Positions 10,734-22,573 of a stretch of 64,000 nt of DNA are shown here, piece after piece. The first letter of the stretch is position 1, and each line of letters opens with the position of its first letter. Origin of the DNA: Paraphysoderma sedebokerense (lineage: Eukaryota > Blastocladiomycota > Physodermatomycetes > Physodermatales > Physodermataceae). The stretch is taken from the NCBI GenBank assembly GCA_025602915.1, contig JAHLJZ010000035.1, positions 124,001 through 188,000 on the forward strand. Direction: 5' to 3'. The notes below the pieces were generated by a model that was not told the origin of the DNA, did no database searches, and saw only the letters and a program-made list of their open reading frames with translations. The position numbers and the translations under genes are program-made.

Positions 10734-13317
10734 TTAAAGGTTTGTCCACTTCATGTCTCCTGAATGACGCTGATGTATAAAAAAGCCCGCTTCGTACTTT
10801 TCCAATGATTGCACGCGTTTCTTGAGTTCTTCTTCTCTTGTCAGACTTTCTTCCATTATCTTCTCCATTCGACTCACCAAAGAGCGATATTCATTAATCG
10901 TGAGGTTAGCTTGCTCCAAGCTTTCCGTCAAGGAAGCAATTCTTGCTAACAATGAAGAAGCAGAAGGTGAGGCTCCTTCTGGAATCTGATACGTCGCTGA
11001 AGAGGAATGACCCCTAGGAGAAATTGGTGAGGATAAAGGAGGGGTAACGGGTTGCAGACCAGGGGGCACAGTTGGCATTTTTTTGGTGGGCGTCGTATAT
11101 ATTGCCTGAGGACTCGGATATAGATCTTCTTTAGTTTCGATCTTGGGCAAAGTTTTTAACCAACTTTCAGTCGATGCCACGTTCAAAGAGGAGGAGTTGG
11201 TTGGATTCCTTTTCAGAGGACTCGCATTTGGATTTTCATCATTCGAACGAAGAAGGAAATCAAAGCCCTTCAACCGATGTAAGGATTAAGATGATAATCA
11301 AAACCAGATCCAAAGAAATTCATGACTCACAGCAGGTATGGTTTGATTCGTAATTCCCAGAATGGCCATCTTCTGTTTTTCGGTAAATCTTGGAACCATG
11401 AGAATCGATTTCATTAGACGACTCATCAAGCTGGGATCGAAATGATGATAATCTTTAGAAAAGTGGGTAGAAAGAGCTTCAACGCCGAGCTAAAACCCCG
11501 CATAAATTTATAGTCAAAACATTTGTTGTGTCAAAGATAATCGAAAGCAACCATGTACCTTGCACAGCTCGAACAGAAGGTTTCGTTGAACATCGACAAT
11601 CAATTCTTTCTGGTGCCACGGGAATTTCATCAATATGGAAATAATATTTTCAAAAGGGCGTTGAGCGCATTTTCGAGAAAAGAAGAGTTTGTAATTCCGG
11701 CACACTAAATGTCACAACATGTCAGTTCCATTTCTGTGGATACAAGCATAAGTACAACTCCACAACAGAAATCAGACTTACCAGCAATGATTTGGTTCAA
11801 TTCTTCATAGGATAGAAAAGCCAAATCTATATGATTGCGCCTGGACGAAAGTTCCGACGTGGTTGCTTTTGTACCGGTACCAAGAACCGCATTGACTCCG
11901 TTCCAAGTTCCTCGCCAACGCGGGAAAATGTGGGAAAGCAGTTCTTCTTGTGAGCTAAGACTAACACCGATGAGTCGGCCCTATTATCATTATGATCGAA
12001 TTGTCAACACCCAAATAGCACATAGATATCCATAAAGTTAACTACACCTTAAGATACCGGCGGTCCATTTTAATGGCTTCTTCGATGTCTTCAGGACGAA
12101 TTTCAACGAATGCGTCAGGTAATGTTTTACCAGTGGCTCGATTCATGAGGATGTGTACCCGCTGTTGTGACGATATCGGAAGCTGTGATTTGACGGGAAA
12201 TTTAGGTTGCAATCATATTACAAGCAAATTATAAACGATTTACCGAGATTCTATCGAAAAAATTTTCCGTGTCGAAAATAGTAAGGTCCCAAGGAATCTG
12301 TATGAATGCTTGTGAGTGGAAAAAGCTAATGTCGACGCGTTGGGACACCCGATGTTTTGCATACATTACTGATTTTGATGACCGCATATTCTCTCGGTCC
12401 AAAGAGACTAAGATGGTCTGGGGGATCGATAATCATCGGTGAAAGTGGAGAGGAAAGTTGATGGGCCAATGGGGGAGGTAATCGGGCACATGTCAACGGG
12501 TTGGATACGCCATTGTAAAACGGATTCCGAAAACTATCAGTTGAAGATGTCGAAGGCAGTGAATTATGCGTATTAGGTAACTGAGTAGAAGACCAATTGA
12601 GTGTAAGGTTTCTGAAACCGGGAATCAACTGAACTTCTGGGACTAATGCAGCTTCTGCAGGGGCATGAGTGGTGGGTGGTTCAGTGAGAACTGGAGGCGC
12701 ATCAACTCGGGATTCATCATGGGATGGCCTAATCAATAAGCCAGCGAAGCGACTTGAAGAGTTTTTTGAAATAGTTGGGGACCAGTTTTCCTGTTTAGTT
12801 CTTCGCATAGGAACGATTTCATCTTTGTCAGAGGCGATAGAGGTCAAGCCTGAACCCAAGCAAGAAGACGAGGGTATGGCTGCTGATTTGCAACCCCAGT
12901 CTACTGTGGGAATGTCCGGTTCACCTTCTGAGAGACTTGTTATCACACGATATTGAACGTTCGATTGAGGAGACTTAAATCAATTAACCAGGCAGAATGG
13001 GTTAGCATTCAATCTGGGAATCGCGTCGAATATTTGAGTAAACAAACCTCTTTGGGTGACTTGGAATCAAAATTAACACCAATGGCGAAGTCTTCATGAG
13101 AACTATTCTCAGTTCTCGAATGACTGGAGCTTTCCTTTGGATCCGCGAGAGTGGACGCTTGGGCGGTGGCTGAATCATGTTTTTCCAATTGGGACGGGAC
13201 AATCATGGCTGCTAAGGTCAAAGTATTCACCAAGTATGGACGTTTTCTGTTTGCGTTTAAACTTTTTGGATGGTTAATCAGCGACGAAGGAACGTGATAC
13301 CAAGAGTCCCGAGACAT
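10734..13317 (-). CDS. RNA-binding protein with one RRM
   Basis: Eight exons (13048-13317, 12365-12973, 12244-12297, 12048-12182, 11782-11980, 11559-11704, 11331-11489, 10734-11267) give 701 residues in one frame. The first 285 residues are Ser/Pro-rich and disordered. An RRM of the hnRNP-F/RBM12 style follows at about 286-360: YAVIKISNIPWDLTIFDTEN (RNP2 region), then VHILMNRATGKTLPDAFVEI (RNP1-equivalent), then MDRRYLKGRLIGV. Next comes a conserved-looking helical region (LSYEELNQIIAVCRNYKLFF and onward), a Pro/Ser-rich linker and a C-terminal coiled coil of about 60 residues (LLARIASLTESLEQANLTIN). It presumably binds RNA in nucleus or cytoplasm; the exact orthologue is not recognised. The start is the first ATG of the exon; an upstream open frame to 13814 has no support. 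Confidence 0.8.
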
Positions 13318-14243
13318 GGGTCAATCAGAACTGCGAATCGCGAAGTTGCCAATCGCAACGAGCGCAAGGTGCAATGTTGGGAAGACAAAGAGAGGAGGGT
13401 ATACCTGTGAAGGACTAAAGGTTGGATCGAATCTATGTGAATGTTGTTGCAGCAAATGAGTTGGGAATTGTGGAGTGGGAATTGGGATGGAGAGAACAAG
13501 ATGGTCGCGGAGTCGAGTTTTTGATCAGATTGGCCGCAGGAATTGTCATGTCCATCGCCAGAGACGTGTCGATCCTCCTTCCCCGGATGCTGCGTCGGAG
13601 TTATCAACCATATAAATAAAATATAAATCATCATTATAGCATACAATGAATTGTTATCATTGATAAGGGCGGGATGCAGAGGTCGCATAGTCTCTATTAA
13701 ACACTGTATCTTGGCTCCTAGTTGCTGCAATTCGATTTGGTCAAAGCTGTAATTCCCAGTTGAGAATAAGATCCAAAAGGGCAAGAAAGAGATACAGCAC
13801 AAAAGTTGAGCCAAAGATGCACGAATAATTTGCAGAATTTAACGTGTATATAGATTTGATAACCCCTAAGTTGGCAAAGAGAACCGCAATATTTTAAGTG
13901 TTGAAGCTATGAACGCTCTCATCCCCGCGCCAAATTAGATATAGGCTTCATACGTTAAATCAGTCAGAAACGCATGTTTCGATTTGCATGTCTCACTGCT
14001 GAAATAAAGTCTGCAATGATCTTGTATTCACTTAAGAAATGTTATTATTTGTGTGCATATGGCATTGGCGGAACAATCATTGCGGTGCCGAACCCACGCG
14101 ATAAAGTGCGAAGCGCCAAAAATTGCCAAGAACCAATCATGAATCCATGGTTGGGAGTCGTTGGGAGAGAAATAAATCGTTTTTTCTAACCCCATCTCGC
14201 TGCAGACCTTGAAGCCTTCGTAAGCTACAGTTAGCACAGTATT
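13318..14243. other. Divergent promoter region, about 0.9 kb
   Basis: It separates the RRM gene (minus) from the LRR-SH3 gene (plus) and should contain both promoters. Small open frames on either strand have no domain signature. A short 5' exon with a signal peptide for the LRR-SH3 gene could lie here, since that protein needs one for its topology, but no convincing candidate was found. Confidence 0.4.
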
Positions 14244-15962
14244 ATGTCTTCAAGTGCGAACCAATGTTCCGCTTTCTTAGAGACAGTTCAAAAAGCTGGA
14301 GATTGTTGTCGAGATTTCAAGAAGAACGTTGTGTGCGACGCCGGCGGTCAAATTGTTGACATGTAGGGTCTTGTTTAACCTTTTCCTCAAACATCATTGA
14401 TATCTAATTGAGCCATCCTTATCAGAACATACAATCCCGAGTTGCCAGCTGTACGCATTGAGCGATTGGCGGAAATTACTGGATTGAGTCAACTGAAGTT
14501 CCATGATATAGCCTTAGCCGATACAGTCATCTCATCATTCGACAACATAACACCAAAATTGACAAATCTAAGGAACCTGTATGTTACACATTTCGACGAT
14601 AGTCTGTTGTGTGTTAATGTGCGCTAACAATTATTCATCTTTGACAGCTCAATCATGGGCAGCCATTTAAAGGCAGTGCCACCGTCGATATATCGATCTC
14701 AATTGACCGCTTTGGATCTGTCGAATAACAATATCACAGATCTTCCGACAGAACTATTCACAATCGTCAGTCTAACACATCTCAAGTTGTCTCAGAACAA
14801 TCTTTCCGGTCCAATTTACGTCACTTCAATCCCCCCTCATCTATCACAGTGTGAAATCGCACAAGGCAACAACCTATGTCACCCAACCCGCTCTGCGAAG
14901 AAGTCAGACAATAAAGTTCTATCACAAGTAGCTTCTCTCTGCGGAATCCCGGATTGTGTTGGTGCCTCTCCCGATGAAGCTCCGATCGGCTCACAAATAT
15001 TGAATACACCGTCTCCCCCCGCTCATTCTCGACAAACGGTTATTATTGTCTTCTCTGTGTCATTGCTAGTGATGTTATGTATGTTCTGGTGTTGTTACAG
15101 AGTATACCGACGCAACCGAAATCGAGATCCTGTTTACTGTGGAAAGAGTAGGGAAAGTGTGATCGCTAGTGTTGGACTGGGCGGTAAAGTTATGAAAGTT
15201 TTACATAGGAAACTTGATGACGAATGGCTACATAAGCATGATAAAAAGTTTGGAATCGTCAATCTTTCTTTTAGTAAGAACGAAATGGGAAAACGTGAGT
15301 CTTTTCCAGAAGCCAGTAAACGAGTTATTGAAGGTGTATCTACGAGTCACATTCCGAATACGGACTCTTCGATAAAGCGACCGCGCATGGAGCCGTATCT
15401 TGCTTACGAGAATCAATATCATTTGCTGTATCCGAAAGGCACGCCTCTTCCGGTTTTGTTTTCTTTTGAGGCCCGATCTGAAGACGAGGTTACTTTGAAT
15501 GAAGGGGATTGGGTGATTTTAAGTGAATGCTACGACGACCTTTGGGCTACTGGGAAGATTGTAAATCATACTACTCAAATTCCGTGTGGCAACGAAGGGA
15601 CTATTCCGCTATCGTGTATTGGTCTTCCAGTTTCTGTGCAAGGAGACTCGTCCGAAGTCGTTTTCGTGCCCCTGGAATCAATCCAAGCCTCAGACTCTGC
15701 AACGGCGCCCCCATCCCCGATTCAACCGCCAGCTCCAGAACCTACAGCTCCTCCAAAACATCTAGTCGAACCGATACCTATAATAGTTCCGGAAGCGACT
15801 TATAGCATTGTCCCCCCTGTTGCTTCATCCCGTATTGTTGGAGTATCTGGACCGTCACCATCCGCCTCTTCTTGCATTGAGGTGTCCTCAACTGTGCGTG
15901 TGCCAGCAGTCACAGCAGCCGTTACGCAGAACTATCGTACTCAGAATGTATATTACACTTAG
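14244..15962 (+). CDS. Membrane protein with LRRs, one TM helix and a cytoplasmic SH3 domain
   Basis: Three exons (14244-14362, 14426-14578, 14648-15962) give 528 residues. The N-terminal part has the cysteine cap typical of extracellular LRR proteins (CCRDFKKNVVCDAGG) and short leucine-rich repeats, including LTALDLSNNNITDLPTELF and LTHLKLSQNNLSGPI. A second cysteine-rich cap follows. A single transmembrane helix (about residues 220-245, TVIIVFSVSLLVMLCMFWCC) is followed by basic residues. An SH3 domain lies at about 357-418 (LFSFEARSEDEVTLNEGDWV), and the tail is Pro/Ser-rich. The layout suggests a plasma-membrane receptor-like protein coupling an outside LRR to inside SH3 partners. The modelled start gives no signal peptide, so an upstream exon may be missing. 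Confidence 0.8.
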
Positions 15963-16151
15963 ATTTGATTCATATGTATATTCTAAATTCTTTTGCAATG
16001 TAAATACATCAGACCTAAATCATTATTCGCATGATTAAATTGCCATTGTCCCGCGCGCGAGCCATTCTTACAGGATCTCCTTGGAGATGTTCTACCCGCT
16101 TCAGAAGTCTGAAACCACCGAATGATATGAAGTTGAATTCCCTCGCTAGAG

Positions 16152-17719
16152 ATGCAAATACCGCTTTTATTGCTCTGCTCGCTAATCTGTATACTCAGTC
16201 GTAGTTTTGCCATAGCAGTATCCAAGCCCGAATTAGTAGACCTTACTCTTCCCTCAATCAAAATTCGAACGAAATGTTTACTTCCCTATTACCCCACGGT
16301 ATACAGTTGTGCAGATTTCAGACAAGTGCTTGAATTAGTTGCCAAACATATTTCAGATGAACTCAAGTTGTCAACGACCAACAAAATAGTAATCGATGCT
16401 AGTTTTATCCCTTTTTGTGATGAATCCATGTATCCGACCTTTACTTCTTCGTCATCATCTTCTTCGCATTCTCCCCGACGTTGTAAAAGTGCAGGTAGTC
16501 ATAGCAATGCTTTAGCTTTTGCTTCGAGTTCACAGTTTTATGAATTAAAGGACGCTAAATTTGCAGATGATGAATTTTGGCTCTATCCCAGCGTCCTAGT
16601 GAAACAGTTCCAAACTCAGATTGTAGATGAAAAGGAACACCGTTTGGATTGGAATGAAGATGACGTTGATATTACTGTTCAAGTTAGAACTGATTTTGAC
16701 AAATTTTGGCTGCCAGTTGAAAAATCGGTTGGTATATTCTTCCTCGTCGGATTTTGATTCATATTTCTGATCTCAAAGAACTTTTTTTTTGGACTTTTTT
16801 GGATTAGGCTCCGATAAAACCATCTCAGCTAGACCTCCGACTTACTCTCCTTCATGAACTTCTTCATGGGCTTGCTCTCTCCTTCACTGGTTTATCCACC
16901 ACTGAAATCATCCCTGGTGTCCTTCTCCCCTCTCATTTTACCATCACCTCTGACTGGTATAACTGGACCGCATCACAACCGATGATTCTTAAACACTTAG
17001 CTGATATCACCACTACACCACCGACTCCTTTATCTCTATACACCAAGAAGATTATGACAGGCTACAAGGAAACCAATATACCCGTTGACCGGTTCAAATC
17101 TGGATTTATGTCCAGCGGCGTCTCTTATGATCTTTCTAAAAAGTTGTATCAATTAGCCACTACCCCGGATTCTGTTGCATTTCAGATTCGATCATCGGAC
17201 TCAAAATATGTTACACTTGATACCCATTACTCAACTTACTCTCCGAATTCATTGACCCATTTGTCTGACGCCTATAGAAACACGAGTTCATTCTTCATGG
17301 TCACTGATACCGCTTCTTACACTGGAATGACTTTAGAGAGTCTCCTTTCAAATCGGTCTTCTTCGTCTTCACCTCCGCAAAGTGAGATGTGGATAGGAAA
17401 GGAATTAATTGATATATTGAAAACTCTCGGGTACAATACTCATTCACCCTCTGATTCGTCTTCAAATGTTCCGATTCCTGAAAAATTTATCACTAAAAGT
17501 ATAAAAGGAGTTTCAATCGCCGTAGAGAAAATCAAACCCGAAGATTGGAACCTGTTATGGTTCCGATTTGTGAATTGGAATGATGCCTCTTTTTGGAGTT
17601 TAATAGCTATCACTGCCGTTACAATAATGAGTGTAGTGAAGGTGTTGTATAGGGTGAGATATGATAGATCACAGTATGAGTTATTGGAGAACGGAGAATT
17701 TAGAATGGATCAGTTCTAG
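16152..17719 (+). CDS. Secretory, C-terminally anchored protein with a zincin-like HExxHG motif
   Basis: Two exons (16152-16727, 16808-17719) give 495 residues. The N-terminus is a clear signal peptide (MQIPLLLLCSLICILSRSFA). The sequence LRLTLLHELLHGLALSF places H208-E209-x-x-H212-G in a hydrophobic helix, the arrangement of the zinc-binding helix of many metallopeptidases. Upstream, IVIDASFIPFCDE fits a secreted globular fold. Several N-x-S/T sites are present. A single TM helix near 454-473 (FWSLIAITAVTIMSVVKVLY) and a short cytosolic tail ending in acidic residues make it a type I membrane protein. A third metal ligand cannot be assigned, so peptidase activity is inferred from the motif only. 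The gene starts about 190 bp after the LRR-SH3 gene in the same orientation. Confidence 0.7.
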
Positions 17720-17823
17720 AACACCGTTTATTAATCACATTAATTGTATCAAAGCAACAGTAGAAACCATATCACTATAATTTACATAATCCTGACGGCA
17801 GATTAATCCGGTAATAAATAATC

Positions 17824-18840
17824 TTACAGACGACCTTCATTCACCATATCCAACACACCAACAGGGAACACCTCCAAGATTTTGCACTCTAACCCTTCAA
17901 TACTTAATGTGTAATGTCTATAGATAGTTTTATACTCATTCAGTCCATTCGTTGGCCCGTTCTCTGGGCCTGCATGATGACCATTATGTCCATTCAAAGT
18001 AGACGTTATCTCTGGTTTCGACTCTGGCGCCTCCGAAGTGGGTGAATACGGAAATTCGAATGCAGAATATGATTTGCCGACTGATTGCAGAGTGAATTTG
18101 GGTAAACAATTAAGATATCTACATTGCAGTTGACATAAAGTTAGATTTCGATTGAAAATAAAATCAGGTAAGTTCTTCGATTGTACCGGAAAAATTGGCC
18201 AATCCCTATATCTGTATCGACCAGTTTAGCCAAGTACTCCGGATTCGTTATAGAGACGCTAGAAGATGCGATACAAATCGTCTAATAATAATATTCAAAG
18301 AACCACGAATGAAAAAGGGCAATTCACACAATTTGTCAATCATCCACTCAAGGAACACCCTTACCATCCTGACTGGTCAAGAGAATGGGCGTCTGACTAA
18401 AAGAATAAACATACCCGGCCTAAACATTCCAATTTCATTTTTCGTTCTATAGAATTAGTAGATTTATTGTATTGGTTTTGCAGTAATGTTATGTTGACAG
18501 GTGCATTGAAATAAGCACTTTTAGATATAACGGAATTTGCATGATTTTTGTTTACGACGATGATTCCATTCATCACAGTTGATAGTGACGATTCGTAATT
18601 ATGCAAAAGATTATTTGACGGCCGATAATAGAAGTAATAAAGTATAAAAATTTCAGTTTGTTGGTCATTTTGTTAACCGAATTATGAAGATGTGATGTGT
18701 TACCTCAAAATCCGTTGAACATTTCCGTTGGCCGACAGCAGGATCCTCTCTAACCCTGTAAAATTGCAGGAATCATGATCAAAATAAACAGATGTGCTAG
18801 TCGGTGAGACTGATTCTGTATAGGTAGTATGAGACACCAT
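17824..18840 (-). CDS. Chorismate lyase/UTRA-like fold protein, function unknown
   Basis: Four exons (18704-18840, 18415-18517, 18187-18281, 17824-18118) give 209 residues. The sequence follows the order of motifs seen in the chorismate lyase (UbiC)/UTRA superfamily. First comes LERILLSANGNVQRILSSAY. Next is a strand pair, RTICIASSSVSITNPEYLA, then a DIGIGQFFRYLNCLPKFTL segment. A C-terminal RHYTLSIEGLECKILEVFPV ends the series, with the family-like Arg and the Glu before FP. There is no signal peptide or TM segment. UbiC makes 4-hydroxybenzoate from chorismate in bacteria, while UTRA domains bind small effectors; which activity applies here is unknown. A low-complexity loop (GHNGHHAGPENG) splits the last two strands. 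The assignment rests on remembered motifs. Confidence 0.6.
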
Positions 18841-19177
18841 TTGTGGAATAGATAGAAAACGTTGAACAATGAAACTGTTCTGTCGAGCAAGTAGTCGAGC
18901 CGGGAAGTGGATCGAGAAAAAAAAGGGCGCAAACTTATGCGGGTCAAGTCCACGGCAAATGACATATCAATTGATAATTACAAGGAATCAATTCAATGTA
19001 ACTTAAAACTTATAGAAGGTTTAGATTCTTATTTTAATATTATCAAGAAAAGAGAATTATGATACAAATTGTAATTTTAAACTGTAGTACATTGTTAACC
19101 AGTTTCTACCTTAGCATCAGGAAGTACCAACCCCACTCCAATATCGTCCATCACTTTAACAGGTGTAGATTTGATGA
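18841..19177. other. Intergenic, about 0.3 kb
   Basis: Between the start of the chorismate-lyase-like gene and the 3' end of the Rlp24 gene, both on the minus strand. It should hold the promoter of the former. Nothing else is seen. Confidence 0.4.
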
Positions 19178-19858
19178 TTACCCTTGCATTTCCACATCTT
19201 TGTTCTTCTCTCCTTCCACCAGCTTGACGATTTCCTTCCTTTGCTTGACTTCGGTACTCAACAATTCAACATTCTTCAAGATTTCCTTTTCTTCTCTTTC
19301 CTTCTCTTCTTGTCGCTTTCCTACCATTCTAGACTTATAGAATGCTCTTTCTCTCTTAGCCTTAATTTCAGATATACGTTTCATAGCATGTAACGTCGTG
19401 GCCATCAAATCTCGATCGTATCGAACAGGAATGTTGCGACGAGCTTCGAATGTGAGAGTTTTGTCCTGAAGAAGCAAAAACATCAGTATACGAGTAATTT
19501 GAGATGTTTTCCAAAATATTTGTTGTTGAAAATAGTCAAAGCGAAGAGAAATTATATAAAAAACGAACCACTGTCATCTCTTTGCCAGCAGCCTTTCTAA
19601 AGGCTTTCGTCCATCTGACCTTTCTTGGATTTCGCTTCATCTTGAAGTTTCGGTGACATTTGGATGTGCAGAATCTGAATATCTGGATTTTCGGATCAAA
19701 CGTTAGATTAGCTTGCCCTCCACTTAAACGGCCGAAAGGTTACTCCCCCGGAAATCGTTGGATTGGGTCAACCATACCTTACTGTCATTTCTAACAAATT
19801 GAATACCGTGACCAGGATATACGGTCGTTGAACAGAAATAACACTTCTCTAATCTCAT
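19178..19858 (-). CDS. RLP24: Ribosome biogenesis protein Rlp24 (eL24-like)
   Basis: Three exons (19778-19858, 19569-19682, 19178-19465) give 160 residues. The N-terminal eL24-type zinc ribbon reads [20 protein letters not shown] then [20 protein letters not shown], with the two Cys pairs intact. The Rlp24-specific continuation follows ([37 protein letters not shown]), then a Lys/Glu-rich helix that Rlp24 uses in place of the eL24 tail. In yeast, Rlp24 loads onto nucleolar pre-60S particles, recruits the AAA ATPase Drg1, and is exchanged for eL24 in the cytoplasm. The C-terminal tail is shorter than in yeast. The Tyr-Asp-Arg-Asp sequence separates it from true eL24. Confidence 0.95.
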
Positions 19859-21038
19859 ATCTCTTGACCTTCAATAAATGTAGTTGATTTCGACATGAGA
19901 GGACGAAATGGACAGATTTACACTTTGTTGATCTCCGCGTGATCCGTTGACAAGCAACCTCAACCGAGCCCACTGTACGTACTGGGACGTGGCATAACTG
20001 GAGAAGGATAAACCACCCTGTCTTCACTTTTGCAGAATTACACACGAATATTTTTTCACAAATTTTAAAATTTATATTGTATGAATGGACCCGCCTGAAG
20101 AAAGATCAAGTGTGGCAGCGAAAGCAGAGAATAAATTGATGCGTACACCTCCCCGGCCAGAAAAGGCTGAACCTTAAACATGGTTAATTGGTTATCACAG
20201 GCTCTATTGGAATGCCAAATATGAGTGATCATGACAATTATCTCCTCATTATTCATACTCATATAGAAGTCAATGCAATTTAACAAATCGGGAGAAATTT
20301 CATGCGTCTGTCACATCTATGTTTAGCCAAGGTTTATCGGTCATTCATCTGAGCCAAAAAAGTCAGGGTTACAATATTTGATTTGGGACCAATCCGAATT
20401 CTCTCAAATTGGGCAGAGTACAATGACGATTCAACCGATTCAAGTGGGTGATGGTTCTGTTTTCTGGAGAGACATGGAGAACCAGGGGAAGGCCGTGGGA
20501 AAAGTGGGGTAGTTTTCAGAGGTGGTGTGCAATCAATCCGTGGTACGAAATTGCGTAAGTGTCGATTGTCGATCAAAAAGAGCCGAGTCGCAGCAGGGAT
20601 AATCTGTGATAATGTGACGCACTCGGCGGAATCACAAGGCCACCGAAAAGTTTCAATTGACCGGGCGAGCGCAGTGGACACGCATGGCATTCCCAGGCAC
20701 GAGACCGGCCTCCGAAGGAAGAGTTTCATCACTCGACAGACTTAAAAAGCGATAGTCTCCATGCTACATTGCGTCGCTAACGCTGTCTTTTTGTGTCCTC
20801 ATCCTTAAACATATCCTCGCCCAAAGTCATCTCCTCTTGGTTCGCTCAAGTCTGATCACTCAACTACTGGTTGCCGTCGGTGCCTCTCGGAAGCTGAGTT
20901 CAGCCGTATTGCTTGTCTGCCTGATCAGTGCCGTGCCAGCTGTTATATAGCGCCGCGTAGGCTTGACGAGTCGTCAGCTTGATTGCTTGAATTGCCTCTG
21001 AAATAGTGAAGAAGAATTTATAATTTGGTAACTCCACT
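19859..21038. other. Divergent promoter region, about 1.2 kb
   Basis: Separates the starts of the Rlp24 gene (minus) and the cyclin gene (plus). Open frames of up to 132 codons here (for instance 20334-20732, minus) have no domain signature. No repeat or RNA gene was recognised. Confidence 0.4.
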
Positions 21039-22303
21039 ATGACATTGAGCAATGTCATCAACGGGCCGCAGGAATTGGTCTCAATTGCAATTGAAATATT
21101 ATATCAAAGTAAGTCGCTTAATTTCCGGTTTCCATGTGCACTTGTAAATGTGGGACCACACGTCTGATCCGCCGCTTATTATTTCTAGTACTCCCTCCGC
21201 TGCAATCAGTGTCATCGATAAATTCTCCGTCAAAATCATTTTCTTCCTCATTGTCATCGTCAATGTCTTATTCGTCGTTTACATCTGGTTACTCATCGTA
21301 TGAAAACGAGTACGACCGCTACCGCTTCCAAGTGGCGGATGCTTGTGGTCAGTCGTACTCGGCCAAGCAATTGCCGGCTGAAGCCTGCAGCCAATCAACC
21401 ATAAATATAAATGAATTGTCCGAGTCATATACAGACTCTGGTTACTTCTCTCCCGTATGCTTGTCAACTCGTTCATATAATCCCATATCCTATTCGTCGT
21501 CACCGAAATCCCTGTCTATGCTTACTGATTTACTGCATTCAACCTCAATGTCGGCTCAGACCGTATGTCAATCAATGAGTAATAGCCCAACCCCCTCCCT
21601 CATCTCGCATTCCTCTTTTTCACTCACAAATTCTGATTTGCCCGCCCACTTACCTCCACTCTCCATCTTCATCAATCGAATTATTCGACTTGCGAATGTC
21701 TCGACTACGACTTTCGTTGCAACATTAGTGTATCTACATCGCATTAAACTGCTATTGAAGAAGAACGGTAGAGTCTGCGTGGCTGGAAAAGAGGATGCGC
21801 GATGGAGACTCTTCATTGGCGCTCTCATCGTCGCAGGCAAAATGTGGGGCGATGAAAGTACTTCCGCTCATGAAAGCTTAAACCGCGAAGAGCAAGAGCC
21901 AGCGAAACTGCAGTCGAGCGATGTATTCCATTTATCTCCGTCTTCACTTCATAATTCATCCTACACCTCTTCTCCGAATGTGTCGACTTCTGCAACGTCC
22001 TCGCCTATACCCATTTGTAGATCGCCGTGCTCATCCATGGCCGAATCCCCAGACTTTGGTCCTTCTTATTCTGAGTACAGTTCTCAACCGATTTCTTCAA
22101 AAATTCTATCTCACATTACTGGAATTTATACCCCCATTGAGATCGCTAAAATAGAGCGAACTTTTTTAAAATTGATCGATTTTGATCTTTGGATTAACCC
22201 GTCGCACATCGAGTCTATGCTGAAGGAGTACAATGATGTCGATGGACTTTGTATGGAGAAATTTTTAGAAAGTATTGAAATGATTGATAATTTAAATTAT
22301 TAA
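21039..22303 (+). CDS. Pho80/Pcl- or cyclin-Y-like cyclin
   Basis: Two exons (21039-21108, 21189-22303) give 394 residues. After a Ser/Tyr-rich stretch of about 160 residues, a single cyclin box is visible. It reads HLPPLSIFINRIIRLANVST, then TFVATLVYLHRIKLLLKKNG, then RWRLFIGALIVAGKMWGDES, and later YTPIEIAKIERTFLKLIDFD. The pattern with KMWGD and the IERTFLKLIDF helix is that of Pho80/Pcl cyclins and cyclin Y, which activate Pho85/CDK5/CDK14-type kinases. A Ser-rich insertion of about 75 residues separates the two halves of the cyclin box. No destruction box was identified. The tiny first exon is supported by a strong GTAAGT donor; a start within exon 2 cannot be excluded. Confidence 0.8.
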
Positions 22304-22573
22304 ACTGAATTGTGGATGTGTACCGGATATGCACCATAGTTGGTTTTTGTGTAGTCTTGGCATTACGCCAACGTAGGAAATTATAGACTGATAATGGTTA
22401 TGTTATATCCATGGCCGATTTTATTTACTGTACAATAATAAATTGATTGTCGATAACCTTACATCGAGCGCATCCACTCGTCGACTAAAGGATAGAGTCG
22501 CCGTCATCTGTAGCCTTTTGAATCTATGGACAACTCTACGTATATTCGTAATCGAATGCCGTGTACATTTGAG

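Noticed and set aside
13278-13814. 178-codon minus-strand open frame overlapping the start of the RRM gene
   Set aside because: It overlaps the RRM first exon in another frame and shows only hydrophobic, Cys/Leu-rich sequence without a family signature.
20334-20732. 132-codon open frame on the minus strand between Rlp24 and the cyclin
   Set aside because: No domain, no homologous neighbour, Pro/Arg-rich composition typical of chance frames in a promoter region.
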